Positions 1 to 5,228 of a stretch of 5,228 nucleotides of DNA are shown here, in pieces. The DNA lies in the NCBI GenBank assembly GCA_027296925.1, contig JAPUIP010000688.1, forward strand, positions 1 to 5,228, given 5' to 3'. Under the pieces are notes generated by a model that searched no databases, was not told the DNA's origin, and worked only from the letters and a program-made list of their open reading frames with translations. The stretch's first letter is position 1; every line of letters starts with the position of its first letter. Made by a program: the position numbers and the translations under genes. This DNA is from Candidatus Poribacteria bacterium. GTDB taxonomy: Bacteria; Poribacteria; WGA-4E; PCPOR2b.

Positions 1-1
1 T

Positions 2-616
2 GGGTTTAGCATGCTCATGACCTATTCGACCGTATTTATGGGGGTATTTTTCGGTGTTGTAATGCTGCTTACCTTGATGGCACATCGGGCGCAATTCAGG
101 GGTATATTCCGACTACTACTGATTACCGGTTTCACGTTCGCCATATTTTATGCGCTGATGTTCCTGCTCACAGGGTTCAATATTCTTGAAGCGATGTGGA
201 CATCCATGAAAAAGGACGAGTACAGAATGGGAACGGGATATGAAACAGTCGGGCGTTATCTCCAGCTTAGCATCGCGAATCTGTTCGTATTTCTGATTGG
301 CATCGGAATACCGCTGACGACCGTATGGATACGGCAGGTTGTGCGGGCAATTCGACAGGCACGAAGTGGGAAAGCCCTTGACATCTATGTGATTGGTTAT
401 CCGATTTCGCTGCTCGCAATCGCCTTTTCGACGCTCTTTACGATGGAGGTCGATCGGATCTGGATCTTCATGGCACCGTTTGTCGTCATCCCTGCGGCGA
501 AGTATCTTCGGGACCGTTGTGAGGTCCGACAAAGCGTTGGGGATTTTTATTGGGTTGCAGGGCTGTTGTGCATGCAATTGGTTCTGTTTGAGGTGACGCT
601 GTATACCTATTGGTAA
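2..616 (+). CDS. Polytopic membrane protein, C-terminal part (5'-truncated by window edge)
   Basis: The reading frame is open to the left edge, so this is the C-terminal part of a longer protein. The ATG at 11 lacks a visible ribosome-binding site and is probably internal. Numbering from that Met, about six hydrophobic segments are visible: roughly 4-24, 32-54, 86-106, 126-145, 148-163 and 179-199. They are joined by short basic loops such as the Arg-rich stretch 108-118. The motif EVDRIWIFMAPF (146-157), followed by a Pro-Ala-Ala turn, resembles the C-terminal membrane part of GT39/GT-C-like glycosyltransferases and related polytopic proteins that often carry 'ERIWLF.P'. That resemblance is from memory and weak, so the function is left open. 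No catalytic loop is visible; in GT-C enzymes it would lie near the N-terminus, outside the window. The sequence looks more AT-rich than the genes downstream. It ends 31 nt before the next gene, so read-through into the cluster is possible. Confidence 0.75.
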   Translation, partial: GFSMLMTYSTVFMGVFFGVVMLLTLMAHRAQFRGIFRLLLITGFTFAIFYALMFLLTGFNILEAMWTSMKKDEYRMGTGYETVGRYLQLSIANLFVFLIGIGIPLTTVWIRQVVRAIRQARSGKALDIYVIGYPISLLAIAFSTLFTMEVDRIWIFMAPFVVIPAAKYLRDRCEVRQSVGDFYWVAGLLCMQLVLFEVTLYTYW

Positions 617-647
617 ACTATTTCTGACGTCTTTTGAGGAGGGAAAA

Positions 648-1670
648 ATGAGGATTGGTGCTTTCGGTCGTGTGGATGCAACCGGTGATTACCTGCGGTT
701 TCTGAAACAGTACGGGATCGATGACGTGGTGCTCAGCTCCACGGCTCACCCAGACGCTGCACGTCGGTTCTCACGAGAGAACGCTGATAAACCCGGCGCG
801 CACTGGGATTTTCTGGAACTGGCGCGCCTTCGGGAACGATGCGCGGATGCGGGGATGAGACTCGTCGCGCTTGAAAATCCGCTTCCGGCGTGGTGTTACG
901 AGCGGGTCATGCTCGGGCTCCCGGGTCGGGATCAGCAACTTGAAAACCTCTCCATCACCATCGACAATATGGGACGGGCGGGTATACCGGCCCTGGGCTA
1001 CCACTGGATGGTCAATCAGCCAGGGGCAGGCAGAAACTCCTGGCGGACATCGCTAACGACGCCCGGACGAGGCGGTTCGCAGGTTTCCAGTTTCGACATG
1101 GAAATCGCCAAAAACTCCCCACTATTTCGCGACCGGGAGTATACCGATGACGAGATGTGGGCGAACTATGAGTACTTCATTCAGGCAATCATCCCGGTAG
1201 CGGAGAAGGCGGGGGTCAGGTTGGCACTTCATCCCGACGATCCGCCGGTAGAGAAACTCGGTGGAATACCGCGTCTGTTTCACGACTTCGATGGATTTCA
1301 AAGAGCGATGGAGATTGCCGATAGCCCCGCCAGCGGTCTCAACTTCTGCTTGGGGAACTGGACGGCGATGGGAACGGACATACTCGCCGCCATCCGCCAT
1401 TTTGGGGAACGTGGGCAGATTGTCTACGGACATATCCAGGGCGTCCAGGGAACCGTGCCGCACTTCCAGGAGTGTTTCGTCGATGAATCCGACTGCGACT
1501 TTCTCTCGGTGCTCCACGCTCTCAAAGCGGTGGAGTTCGACAGCGTCCTGCTCCCCGGTCATTTCCCGCATACGCTTTATGAGGATGAGCATACAAACCA
1601 CGGGCTGGTCTATGCAATTGGTTATATAAAAGGTCTGCTGAATTCGGTGAATTCATCCGGCGCTTCGTAA
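648..1670 (+). CDS. uxuA: Mannonate dehydratase (UxuA) family protein, short form with altered metal-site motif
   Basis: A 340-residue TIM-barrel protein of the UxuA family. Family members remove water from D-mannonate to give 2-keto-3-deoxygluconate, a cytoplasmic step of hexuronate catabolism. The start is supported by a strong Shine-Dalgarno sequence (GAGGAGGG, 636-643). Family landmarks seen: LALHPDDPP (192-200) with H195, NFCLGNW (232-238) with C234, GHIQGVQG (261-268) with H262, and the C-terminal AIGYIKGLL (323-331). H195, C234 and H262 match the His-Cys-His metal ligands known in this family. The fourth ligand is usually the Asp of a C-terminal 'RPDH' motif; here the segment reads LPGH (302-305), with Gly304 in that place. 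Length fits the short bacterial forms rather than the roughly 390-residue E. coli enzyme. It is followed after 89 nt by the ComA-like gene. Family assignment is firm; activity on mannonate is uncertain because of the altered motif. Confidence 0.85.
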   Translation: MRIGAFGRVDATGDYLRFLKQYGIDDVVLSSTAHPDAARRFSRENADKPGAHWDFLELARLRERCADAGMRLVALENPLPAWCYERVMLGLPGRDQQLENLSITIDNMGRAGIPALGYHWMVNQPGAGRNSWRTSLTTPGRGGSQVSSFDMEIAKNSPLFRDREYTDDEMWANYEYFIQAIIPVAEKAGVRLALHPDDPPVEKLGGIPRLFHDFDGFQRAMEIADSPASGLNFCLGNWTAMGTDILAAIRHFGERGQIVYGHIQGVQGTVPHFQECFVDESDCDFLSVLHALKAVEFDSVLLPGHFPHTLYEDEHTNHGLVYAIGYIKGLLNSVNSSGAS

Positions 1671-1744
1671 CGCGAAACTCAGGGATGTTGGGGACGGCAC
1701 TAGGACAGACAACAGACACAGCGACATTTATCGAAAGAAATCAT

Positions 1745-1749
1745 GGAGG
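1745..1749 (+). promoter_or_regulatory. Shine-Dalgarno deciding the start of the ComA-like gene
   Basis: GGAGG lies 10 nt before the ATG at 1760. The frame also has an ATG at 1685, but the 25 residues it would add have no family counterpart and are rich in Thr, Gln and Asn. The 1760 start is therefore preferred. Confidence 0.6.
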
Positions 1750-1759
1750 CACAAATCGA

Positions 1760-2551
1760 ATGAACGCGCATTTTTTTGAAGGCATCGACGGAAGAGATCG
1801 ATCCGCGAAGCCGAGAAACGCTGGTGTGACGATGGTGATTGATTGGGGCTTTGGGCTGCACGAACAGGAAGATCTGCTCACAACCGGGGCGGATTACTTC
1901 GACTTCGCAAAGATCGCCGTAGGGATTTCGCGGCTGCTGCCCAATCACCTACTGACAGCGAAGTTGAGAACATATCAAGACCATCAGATAGAACCATTTG
2001 CGGGCGGCATGTTCTTGGAATACGCAGAGGTGCATGGAAAGGCAGAGCTTTACTTCCCGGCTGTCATCCGGGCGGGCTACCGTTGGGTGGAGGTGTCTGA
2101 TAACTTAGGCGCGGTTTCGACCGAATGGAAACTTCGGATGATTCGCCAGGCAACTGAAGCGCACAGTTTGCGTGTCATGGGGGAGGTCGGCAAGAAGGAG
2201 GGACTTGAGAGCGCCCTTCCCTTCGCCGATGATGCACAAGGCTGTCTCGACGCCGGCGCGGAGATTGTCCTCTTGGAAGCTGCGGAGTTGGTCAGCGATG
2301 ATGTGCAGACGGCACGAGCGGTTGAAGCCGTTGTGGAGACGGTTGGATTGGAGAAAGTCATGTTTGAGCTCCCCGGCCCGTGGATCGCCGGTGTGACTGC
2401 ACATGACATCCATCGCCTCCGTCGTTTGCTGATTGGTCGGTATGGTTCAGAGGTCAATCTAGGCAACGTCGCGGCTGCGGATCTGATGTCGCTGGAGGCG
2501 TATCGGCGTGGCTTGGGCGTCAATGCCGGTGAACTGGAAGATGCGAAGTGA
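1760..2551 (+). CDS. comA: Phosphosulfolactate synthase (ComA) family protein
   Basis: A 263-residue TIM-barrel protein. ComA adds sulfite to phosphoenolpyruvate to give (R)-phosphosulfolactate, the first step of coenzyme M synthesis in methanogens. Homologues also occur in Bacillus (YitD, sulfolactate formation) and in plants (HSA32). Family landmarks seen, in order: KPRNAGVTMVID (17-28), K51 in the DFAKIAVG strand, AGGMFLE (81-87) for the usual 'PGG..fE', EVSD (111-114), EVGKK (142-146), LLEA (171-174), MFELPGP (201-207), VNLGN (232-236) and SLEAYRRGL (244-252). These span the whole fold, so the gene appears intact. Start chosen at 1760 on the Shine-Dalgarno and family length. No ComB phosphatase, ComC dehydrogenase or other coenzyme M gene is in the window, so a CoM role is unlikely. 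The neighbours are sugar-acid dehydratases and a sulfatase relic; the true substrate is unknown. Confidence 0.85.
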   Translation: MNAHFFEGIDGRDRSAKPRNAGVTMVIDWGFGLHEQEDLLTTGADYFDFAKIAVGISRLLPNHLLTAKLRTYQDHQIEPFAGGMFLEYAEVHGKAELYFPAVIRAGYRWVEVSDNLGAVSTEWKLRMIRQATEAHSLRVMGEVGKKEGLESALPFADDAQGCLDAGAEIVLLEAAELVSDDVQTARAVEAVVETVGLEKVMFELPGPWIAGVTAHDIHRLRRLLIGRYGSEVNLGNVAAADLMSLEAYRRGLGVNAGELEDAK

Positions 2552-2559
2552 GACAGAAG

Positions 2560-2584
2560 CCAAAGGGAAAAACCCTAAATTTGG
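2560..2584 (+). terminator. Weak hairpin after the ComA-like gene
   Basis: CCAAAGGG (2560-2567) can pair with CCC (2573-2575) and TTTGG (2580-2584) around an A5 loop, with a 4-nt bulge on the 3' side. It starts 9 nt after the stop codon. There is no T-run after the stem, so intrinsic termination is doubtful. Confidence 0.2.
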
Positions 2585-2609
2585 TCTGCCGCCGCGTTCG
2601 TCAACCGTA

Positions 2610-2618
2610 TGGTATAAT
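2610..2618 (+). promoter_or_regulatory. Extended -10 promoter candidate (TGGTATAAT)
   Basis: A perfect extended -10 element (TG-N-TATAAT) lies in the 121-nt gap upstream of the sulfatase remnant. No good -35 hexamer is found at 16-18 nt spacing, which extended -10 promoters can tolerate. If active, transcription would start near 2625 and cover the sulfatase remnant and the enolase-superfamily dehydratase. Confidence 0.4.
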
Positions 2619-2672
2619 AATGAGGAAACCTTTACAGATGGCATCTCGGTAATGACTTGAGAAGGAGTTCGC

Positions 2673-3095
2673 ATGACCGCACACAGCACGACCAAAATCC
2701 CCCGCCCCAACATCGGCGTGCCCATCCCTGACGGTATGCAAGGCCGGAGCCTGAGACCCCTCATGGAAGGGACGTCCCCGGCGGATTGGCGTTCATCGGT
2801 CTACTACGCCTACTATGAAAATTCATGGGAGTTGTACGGGAAGGGCGAGGAGGCGATGGCCGAGCCGTATCGCTATTTCACCCCACATCGAATCGGTCCC
2901 CATCGCGGTGTGCGAACCGAGCGATACAAACTGATCGAGTATTACGGCGAAGGCGATTACTGGGAGTTGTTCGATCTCCATGAAGACCCCAACGAGTTGA
3001 GGAATCTCTATGGCGACCCAGCCTATGCCGCCATAGTTGCGGACTTAAAACAGGAACTGATGCGTCTTCGAGAGCAGTATCAGGATGTTGAATAG
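2673..3095 (+). CDS. Sulfatase remnant: N-terminal tip joined to C-terminal domain, catalytic core missing
   Basis: A 140-residue intact frame with a good ribosome-binding site (GAGAAGGAG just before the ATG) and an in-frame stop just upstream at 2658-2660. Residues from about 15 match the C-terminal domain of type I sulfatases (DUF4976-like): GVPIPDGMQGRSLRPL (15-30), DWRSSVYY (38-45), RGVRTERYKLI (78-88) and YWELFDLHEDPNELRNLYG (96-114). Complete enzymes of this group are usually about 450-520 residues. They carry an N-terminal alkaline-phosphatase-like domain with the C/S-x-P-x-R sequence whose Cys or Ser becomes formylglycine. None of that is present, so no sulfatase activity is expected. 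Residues 8-14 (KIPRPNI) resemble the start of a full sulfatase ('RPNILLI.TD'), suggesting an in-frame internal deletion near 2714/2715 rather than simple 5' loss. It may be a decaying gene, an assembly artefact, or a retained stand-alone domain. The next gene starts 28 nt downstream. Confidence 0.75.
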   Translation: MTAHSTTKIPRPNIGVPIPDGMQGRSLRPLMEGTSPADWRSSVYYAYYENSWELYGKGEEAMAEPYRYFTPHRIGPHRGVRTERYKLIEYYGEGDYWELFDLHEDPNELRNLYGDPAYAAIVADLKQELMRLREQYQDVE

Positions 3096-3108
3096 TATTG
3101 TAAAATTT

Positions 3109-3114
3109 GAGGAG
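3109..3114 (+). promoter_or_regulatory. Shine-Dalgarno deciding the start of the enolase-superfamily dehydratase
   Basis: GAGGAG lies 9 nt before the ATG at 3124. The frame also has an ATG at 3085 overlapping the upstream gene, but MKITEIRSFPV from 3124 is the typical N-terminus of this superfamily, so 3124 is preferred. Confidence 0.7.
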
Positions 3115-3123
3115 CGCAATCCA

Positions 3124-4284
3124 ATGAAGATTACCGAGATTAGATCTTTTCCCGTTTGGGTGGGACATCGAAACCAACTGGTCGTTAAGGTCGAGACCGA
3201 CGAGGGGATTTATGGCTGGGGAGAATCGGGACTTTCAAGGCGTGAGCTCGCTGTGGCGGGGGCGATTAAACACTATCGCGAATTCCTCATTGGCCAAGAC
3301 CCAATGCGTATCGGCGGCTTATGGCAGGAGATGTATCGGAGCCAATATTTTGAAGGCGGTCGTGTGCTGACTGCAGCCATCTCCGCCATTGACATCGCGC
3401 TCCACGACATCGCCGGCAAAGCACTCGGTGTGCCGGTATACCAACTACTCGGTGGAAAGCAGCGCGATTATGTCCCTTGCTTTGCCACCACCGGCGCAGC
3501 ATCCGCCGAGCAGTTAATTGAGAATGCGAACTTACTCATCGACAACGGGTGGCATGTCATCCGCACCGGGATGGCGCGTAGCGAGCGGAACACCGACCCA
3601 CGGATCTTTGAACCCCGGGAGTCGATTGCCCTGACGGCGACCTGGCTGACTCAACTTCGAGAAGCCATTGGTCCCGAGCCCGTCCTTGGCATCGACTACC
3701 ATCACCGCTTGAATGTGGCGGAAACGGCTTCCTTTTGTCAGCGGATGCCCTCTGGTACACTTGACTTTCTCGAGGAGCCGATTCGAGATGAGACACCAGA
3801 GGCGTATGAGGCACTGCGGCAGATGGTCGATGTTCCCTTCGCTATCGGGGAGGAGTTATCCAGCAAGTGGGCGTTTTTGCCCTATCTGGAGCGAGGCATC
3901 ACCAACTTCGCCCGTATCGATGTGTGCAACGTCGGCGGCTTGACGGAAGCGATGAAGGTCGCCAGTCTGGCGGAGGCGCACTATATCGATCTAATGCCAC
4001 ATAATCCGCTCGGCCCCATCTGCACCGCGGCAACGGTTCACCTGGCTGCGGCGGTGCCCAACTTCGCGTGGTTGGAGGTCCGAGTTTCACCTACGGAACA
4101 AGGAGTGCACTATGATTCGGACCTGTTCCCCGTGCAGCTACAACTTGAGGGCGATCGCTTTCCGGTGCCCGAAGGGCCGGGACTTGGTGTTGAGTTTAAT
4201 GAAGAACTAGCAGCCCAACAGACCTTCAAATTCAGTCCAGAGCGTTTCTTGTGGCGCCGCGATGGGTCGCTCACCAACGCATAG
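3124..4284 (+). CDS. Enolase-superfamily sugar-acid dehydratase, galactonate dehydratase-like
   Basis: A 386-residue mandelate racemase/muconate lactonizing enzyme-type protein, full length for the family. The N-terminal capping domain (about 1-120) begins MKITEIRSFPVWV and includes the DEGIYGWGE strand (26-34). The barrel follows. Expected Mg ligands are D191 in GIDYHHR (189-195), E217 in FLEEP (215-219) and E243 in AIGEE (240-244). H193, two residues after the first ligand, and H293 in MPHNPLGPI (291-299) match the two catalytic histidines of D-galactonate dehydratase (DgoD). E318 (WLEVR) fits the late barrel Glu. The D-x-H plus PH.PLGP pattern favours an acid-sugar dehydratase yielding a 2-keto-3-deoxy acid. 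The exact substrate (galactonate, another hexonate, or a deoxy sugar acid) cannot be read from sequence. It follows the sulfatase remnant by 28 nt, so the two are probably co-transcribed. No 2-keto-3-deoxy acid kinase or aldolase is in the window. Confidence 0.88.
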   Translation: MKITEIRSFPVWVGHRNQLVVKVETDEGIYGWGESGLSRRELAVAGAIKHYREFLIGQDPMRIGGLWQEMYRSQYFEGGRVLTAAISAIDIALHDIAGKALGVPVYQLLGGKQRDYVPCFATTGAASAEQLIENANLLIDNGWHVIRTGMARSERNTDPRIFEPRESIALTATWLTQLREAIGPEPVLGIDYHHRLNVAETASFCQRMPSGTLDFLEEPIRDETPEAYEALRQMVDVPFAIGEELSSKWAFLPYLERGITNFARIDVCNVGGLTEAMKVASLAEAHYIDLMPHNPLGPICTAATVHLAAAVPNFAWLEVRVSPTEQGVHYDSDLFPVQLQLEGDRFPVPEGPGLGVEFNEELAAQQTFKFSPERFLWRRDGSLTNA

Positions 4285-4313
4285 GCACGCTGCACTCGCC
4301 CCGGCTCCTCCAC

Positions 4314-4341
4314 TTGTCGAGATCGGAATTTCGACTATCAT
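4314..4341 (+). promoter_or_regulatory. Weak sigma-70-like promoter candidate
   Basis: TTGTCG (4314-4319) and TATCAT (4336-4341) are separated by 16 nt in the gap before the response regulator. A start near 4348 would place the whole palindromic element in the 5' leader. Both hexamers deviate from consensus, and no sigma-54 -24/-12 pair was seen in the gap. Confidence 0.2.
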
Positions 4342-4358
4342 CAGATGCGCAATGGCTG

Positions 4359-4510
4359 ATACTGGATGAGGCTTAATGTTTCCCATTTGAAGCGTTTGAT
4401 AAGCCCCCCTCTGTCTGGGCGACCCCGTCTAGGCGACCCCGTCTCTCCCCCGACAGAGAGGGGAGCGAAACGGCTGTACCAAATGGGAAGTTTTAATCCT
4501 AAATCGGTAT
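4359..4510. repeat. MITE-like long imperfect palindrome (about 152 bp)
   Basis: The 31-nt ends (4359-4389 and 4480-4510) are inverted repeats matching at 23 of 31 positions, with a perfect inner 10 bp: TTCCCATTTG (4380-4389) against CAAATGGGAA (4480-4489). Pairing continues inward with CCCCTCTGTC (4406-4415) against GACAGAGAGGGG (4452-4463), with a 2-nt bulge. The apex holds two copies of GGCGACCCCGTCT (4418-4430 and 4432-4444). TA dinucleotides occur at both ends (4360-4361 and 4508-4509), but no convincing target duplication is visible. There is no coding potential. The structure is typical of a non-autonomous MITE or an intergenic palindromic repeat. It lies between the dehydratase and the response regulator and could also form a strong RNA hairpin. 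Copy number elsewhere in the genome is unknown. Confidence 0.6.
4418..4444. repeat. 13-bp tandem duplication at the apex of the palindrome
   Basis: GGCGACCCCGTCT occurs at 4418-4430 and again at 4432-4444, exact copies with a 14-nt period. Two copies only, probably a local slippage product or part of the repeat family's core. Confidence 0.75.
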
Positions 4511-4550
4511 AAGGCGTCATCGAAAAACCATTCACCATGAATGAAGACCA

Positions 4551-4555
4551 GGGAG
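4551..4555 (+). promoter_or_regulatory. Shine-Dalgarno deciding the start of the response regulator
   Basis: GGGAG lies 5 nt before the ATG at 4561. An in-frame ATG at 4537 would add 8 residues but has no visible ribosome-binding site. Confidence 0.5.
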
Positions 4556-4560
4556 CGCTC

Positions 4561-5228
4561 ATGAAAGCGGAAATTCTTATTGTTGATGACATTCCGGCGA
4601 ATCTCAACATTTTACGCCAGACCCTCGAATCCGAAGGCTATGAAATCATCCCTGCCACCAGTGGGGCGATTGCGCTGAGGCTTGCCGCTCAGACGCAGCC
4701 TTCTCTGATCCTCCTGGATATCATCATGCCGGGAATAGACGGTTTTGAGACCTGCCGAAGACTCAAGGCCGATGAAGCCACGGCGGATATCCCCGTGATC
4801 TTCATTACGGCGAAGGACGAGATGGAGAGCCTTGTTGAAGGCTTTCGTGTTGGTGGCGTCGATTATATCACGAAACCGTTTAAGGAAGAGGATGTGCTTG
4901 TTCGCGTCCGGAACCACCTAAGAATCGGCCAACTCACCAATATGTTGTTGGAGACAAACATCGAACTGGCTCAAGCCAACCGACAATTGCAGCAAGAGAT
5001 TGCCCAGCGCGAGCAAGCGGAAGCGGCACGCGATCAAGCCGAAGATGCTCGGCAAATTGCCGATGAACAGCTCTCGATGATTTCCCAACGTGAAGCGGAA
5101 CGCTGGGGGATTAAAGGGTTTATCGGCAAAAGTCAAACGATTGCCAAAATCCTCACAGACGTGAATCGACTCCAGAACGTGGCAGCGGGAAGTGTCTTGA
5201 TTACCGGCGAGAGCGGCACTGGCAAAGA
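4561..5228 (+). CDS. NtrC-type response regulator: receiver, coiled coil, sigma-54 AAA+ (3'-truncated by window edge)
   Basis: The first 222 residues of a regulator that continues past the right edge. Residues 4-120 are a receiver domain: acidic pair D9/D10 in ILIVDD, phospho-acceptor D53 in LLLDIIMPG (50-58), T83 in FITA, and K105 in YITKPF (102-107). Residues about 124-182 form a Gln/Glu/Ala-rich linker likely to be a coiled coil. Residues 187-222 begin a sigma-54-interacting AAA+ domain: FIGKSQTIAKILTDV, then the Walker A start GESGTGK (216-222), where the window ends. Such proteins, phosphorylated by a sensor kinase, hydrolyse ATP to open sigma-54 promoters. The GAFTGA loop and any DNA-binding domain lie outside the window, so these are assumed. 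Start set at 4561 on the Shine-Dalgarno; 4537 is the alternative. No partner kinase is visible, and a link to the catabolic genes upstream is unproven. Confidence 0.85.
   Translation, partial: MKAEILIVDDIPANLNILRQTLESEGYEIIPATSGAIALRLAAQTQPSLILLDIIMPGIDGFETCRRLKADEATADIPVIFITAKDEMESLVEGFRVGGVDYITKPFKEEDVLVRVRNHLRIGQLTNMLLETNIELAQANRQLQQEIAQREQAEAARDQAEDARQIADEQLSMISQREAERWGIKGFIGKSQTIAKILTDVNRLQNVAAGSVLITGESGTGK

Noticed and set aside
1640..1658. Double GAATTC palindromes near the end of the UxuA gene
   Set aside because: Short, inside coding sequence, and well explained by chance codon use.
1685..1759. N-terminal extension of the ComA-like protein from the ATG at 1685
   Set aside because: No family counterpart, weak ribosome-binding context, and a better start with GGAGG at 1760.
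2105..2523. Long open frames on the - strand opposite the ComA-like gene
   Set aside because: They overlap a gene with clear family motifs on the + strand, have Ser/Arg-rich compositions typical of shadow frames, and show no recognisable domain.
2550..2660. An open + frame across the gap after the ComA-like gene, ending at the stop 2658-2660 just before the sulfatase remnant
   Set aside because: It has no ribosome-binding site and no resemblance to sulfatase sequence, so it was not taken as lost sulfatase coding sequence.
4152..4159. GCGATCGC octamer (HIP1-like, common in cyanobacteria)
   Set aside because: A single occurrence inside a coding region carries no taxonomic weight.
4404..4465. 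Possible CRISPR-like or tandem repeat array
   Set aside because: Only two 13-bp copies with a single-base gap and no spacers; it is the core of the palindrome.
4612..5136. Open frames on the - strand over the response regulator
   Set aside because: The + strand encodes an unmistakable receiver and AAA+ start through the whole stretch, so the antisense frames are incidental.

Overview
The window carries five protein-coding genes, all on the + strand, in moderately GC-rich DNA. It looks like a metagenomic fragment of an uncultivated bacterium. The combination of a sulfatase-type C-terminal domain, two sugar-acid dehydratase families and a sigma-54-type response regulator would fit Candidatus Poribacteria or a Planctomycetes-like lineage. 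That placement is an inference from gene content; no phylogenetic marker is present.

Layout: (1) The 3' end of a polytopic membrane protein, open at the left edge (2-616). (2) A UxuA-type mannonate dehydratase homologue (648-1670) behind a strong Shine-Dalgarno sequence. (3) A ComA/phosphosulfolactate synthase family TIM-barrel protein (1760-2551). (4) A 140-residue sulfatase derivative (2673-3095). Its first 14 residues read like a sulfatase N-terminus and the rest is a sulfatase C-terminal domain; the catalytic domain between them is missing. (5) An enolase-superfamily sugar-acid dehydratase resembling galactonate dehydratase (3124-4284). (6) A 276-bp gap holding a long imperfect palindrome of about 150 bp, resembling a MITE (4359-4510). 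(7) The 5' end of a response regulator with receiver, coiled-coil and sigma-54 AAA+ domains, cut at the right edge inside the Walker A motif (4561-5228).

Genes 2 to 5 form a plausible catabolic cluster. Two unrelated dehydratase folds (UxuA TIM barrel and enolase superfamily) could each turn a hexonate into a 2-keto-3-deoxy sugar acid, and the sulfatase relic suggests a history of sulfated-glycan use. The ComA-like enzyme would join sulfite to phosphoenolpyruvate if it keeps the family activity. Gaps of 28-121 nt allow co-transcription, but an extended -10 element at 2610-2618 suggests that the sulfatase remnant and second dehydratase may have their own promoter. The response regulator lies beyond the palindrome and is probably a separate unit.

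The points most worth a second look are the internally deleted sulfatase, the Asp-to-Gly change at a probable metal-ligand position of the UxuA homologue, the bacterial ComA homologue in a sugar-acid context, and the palindromic element. No clearly new system was found.
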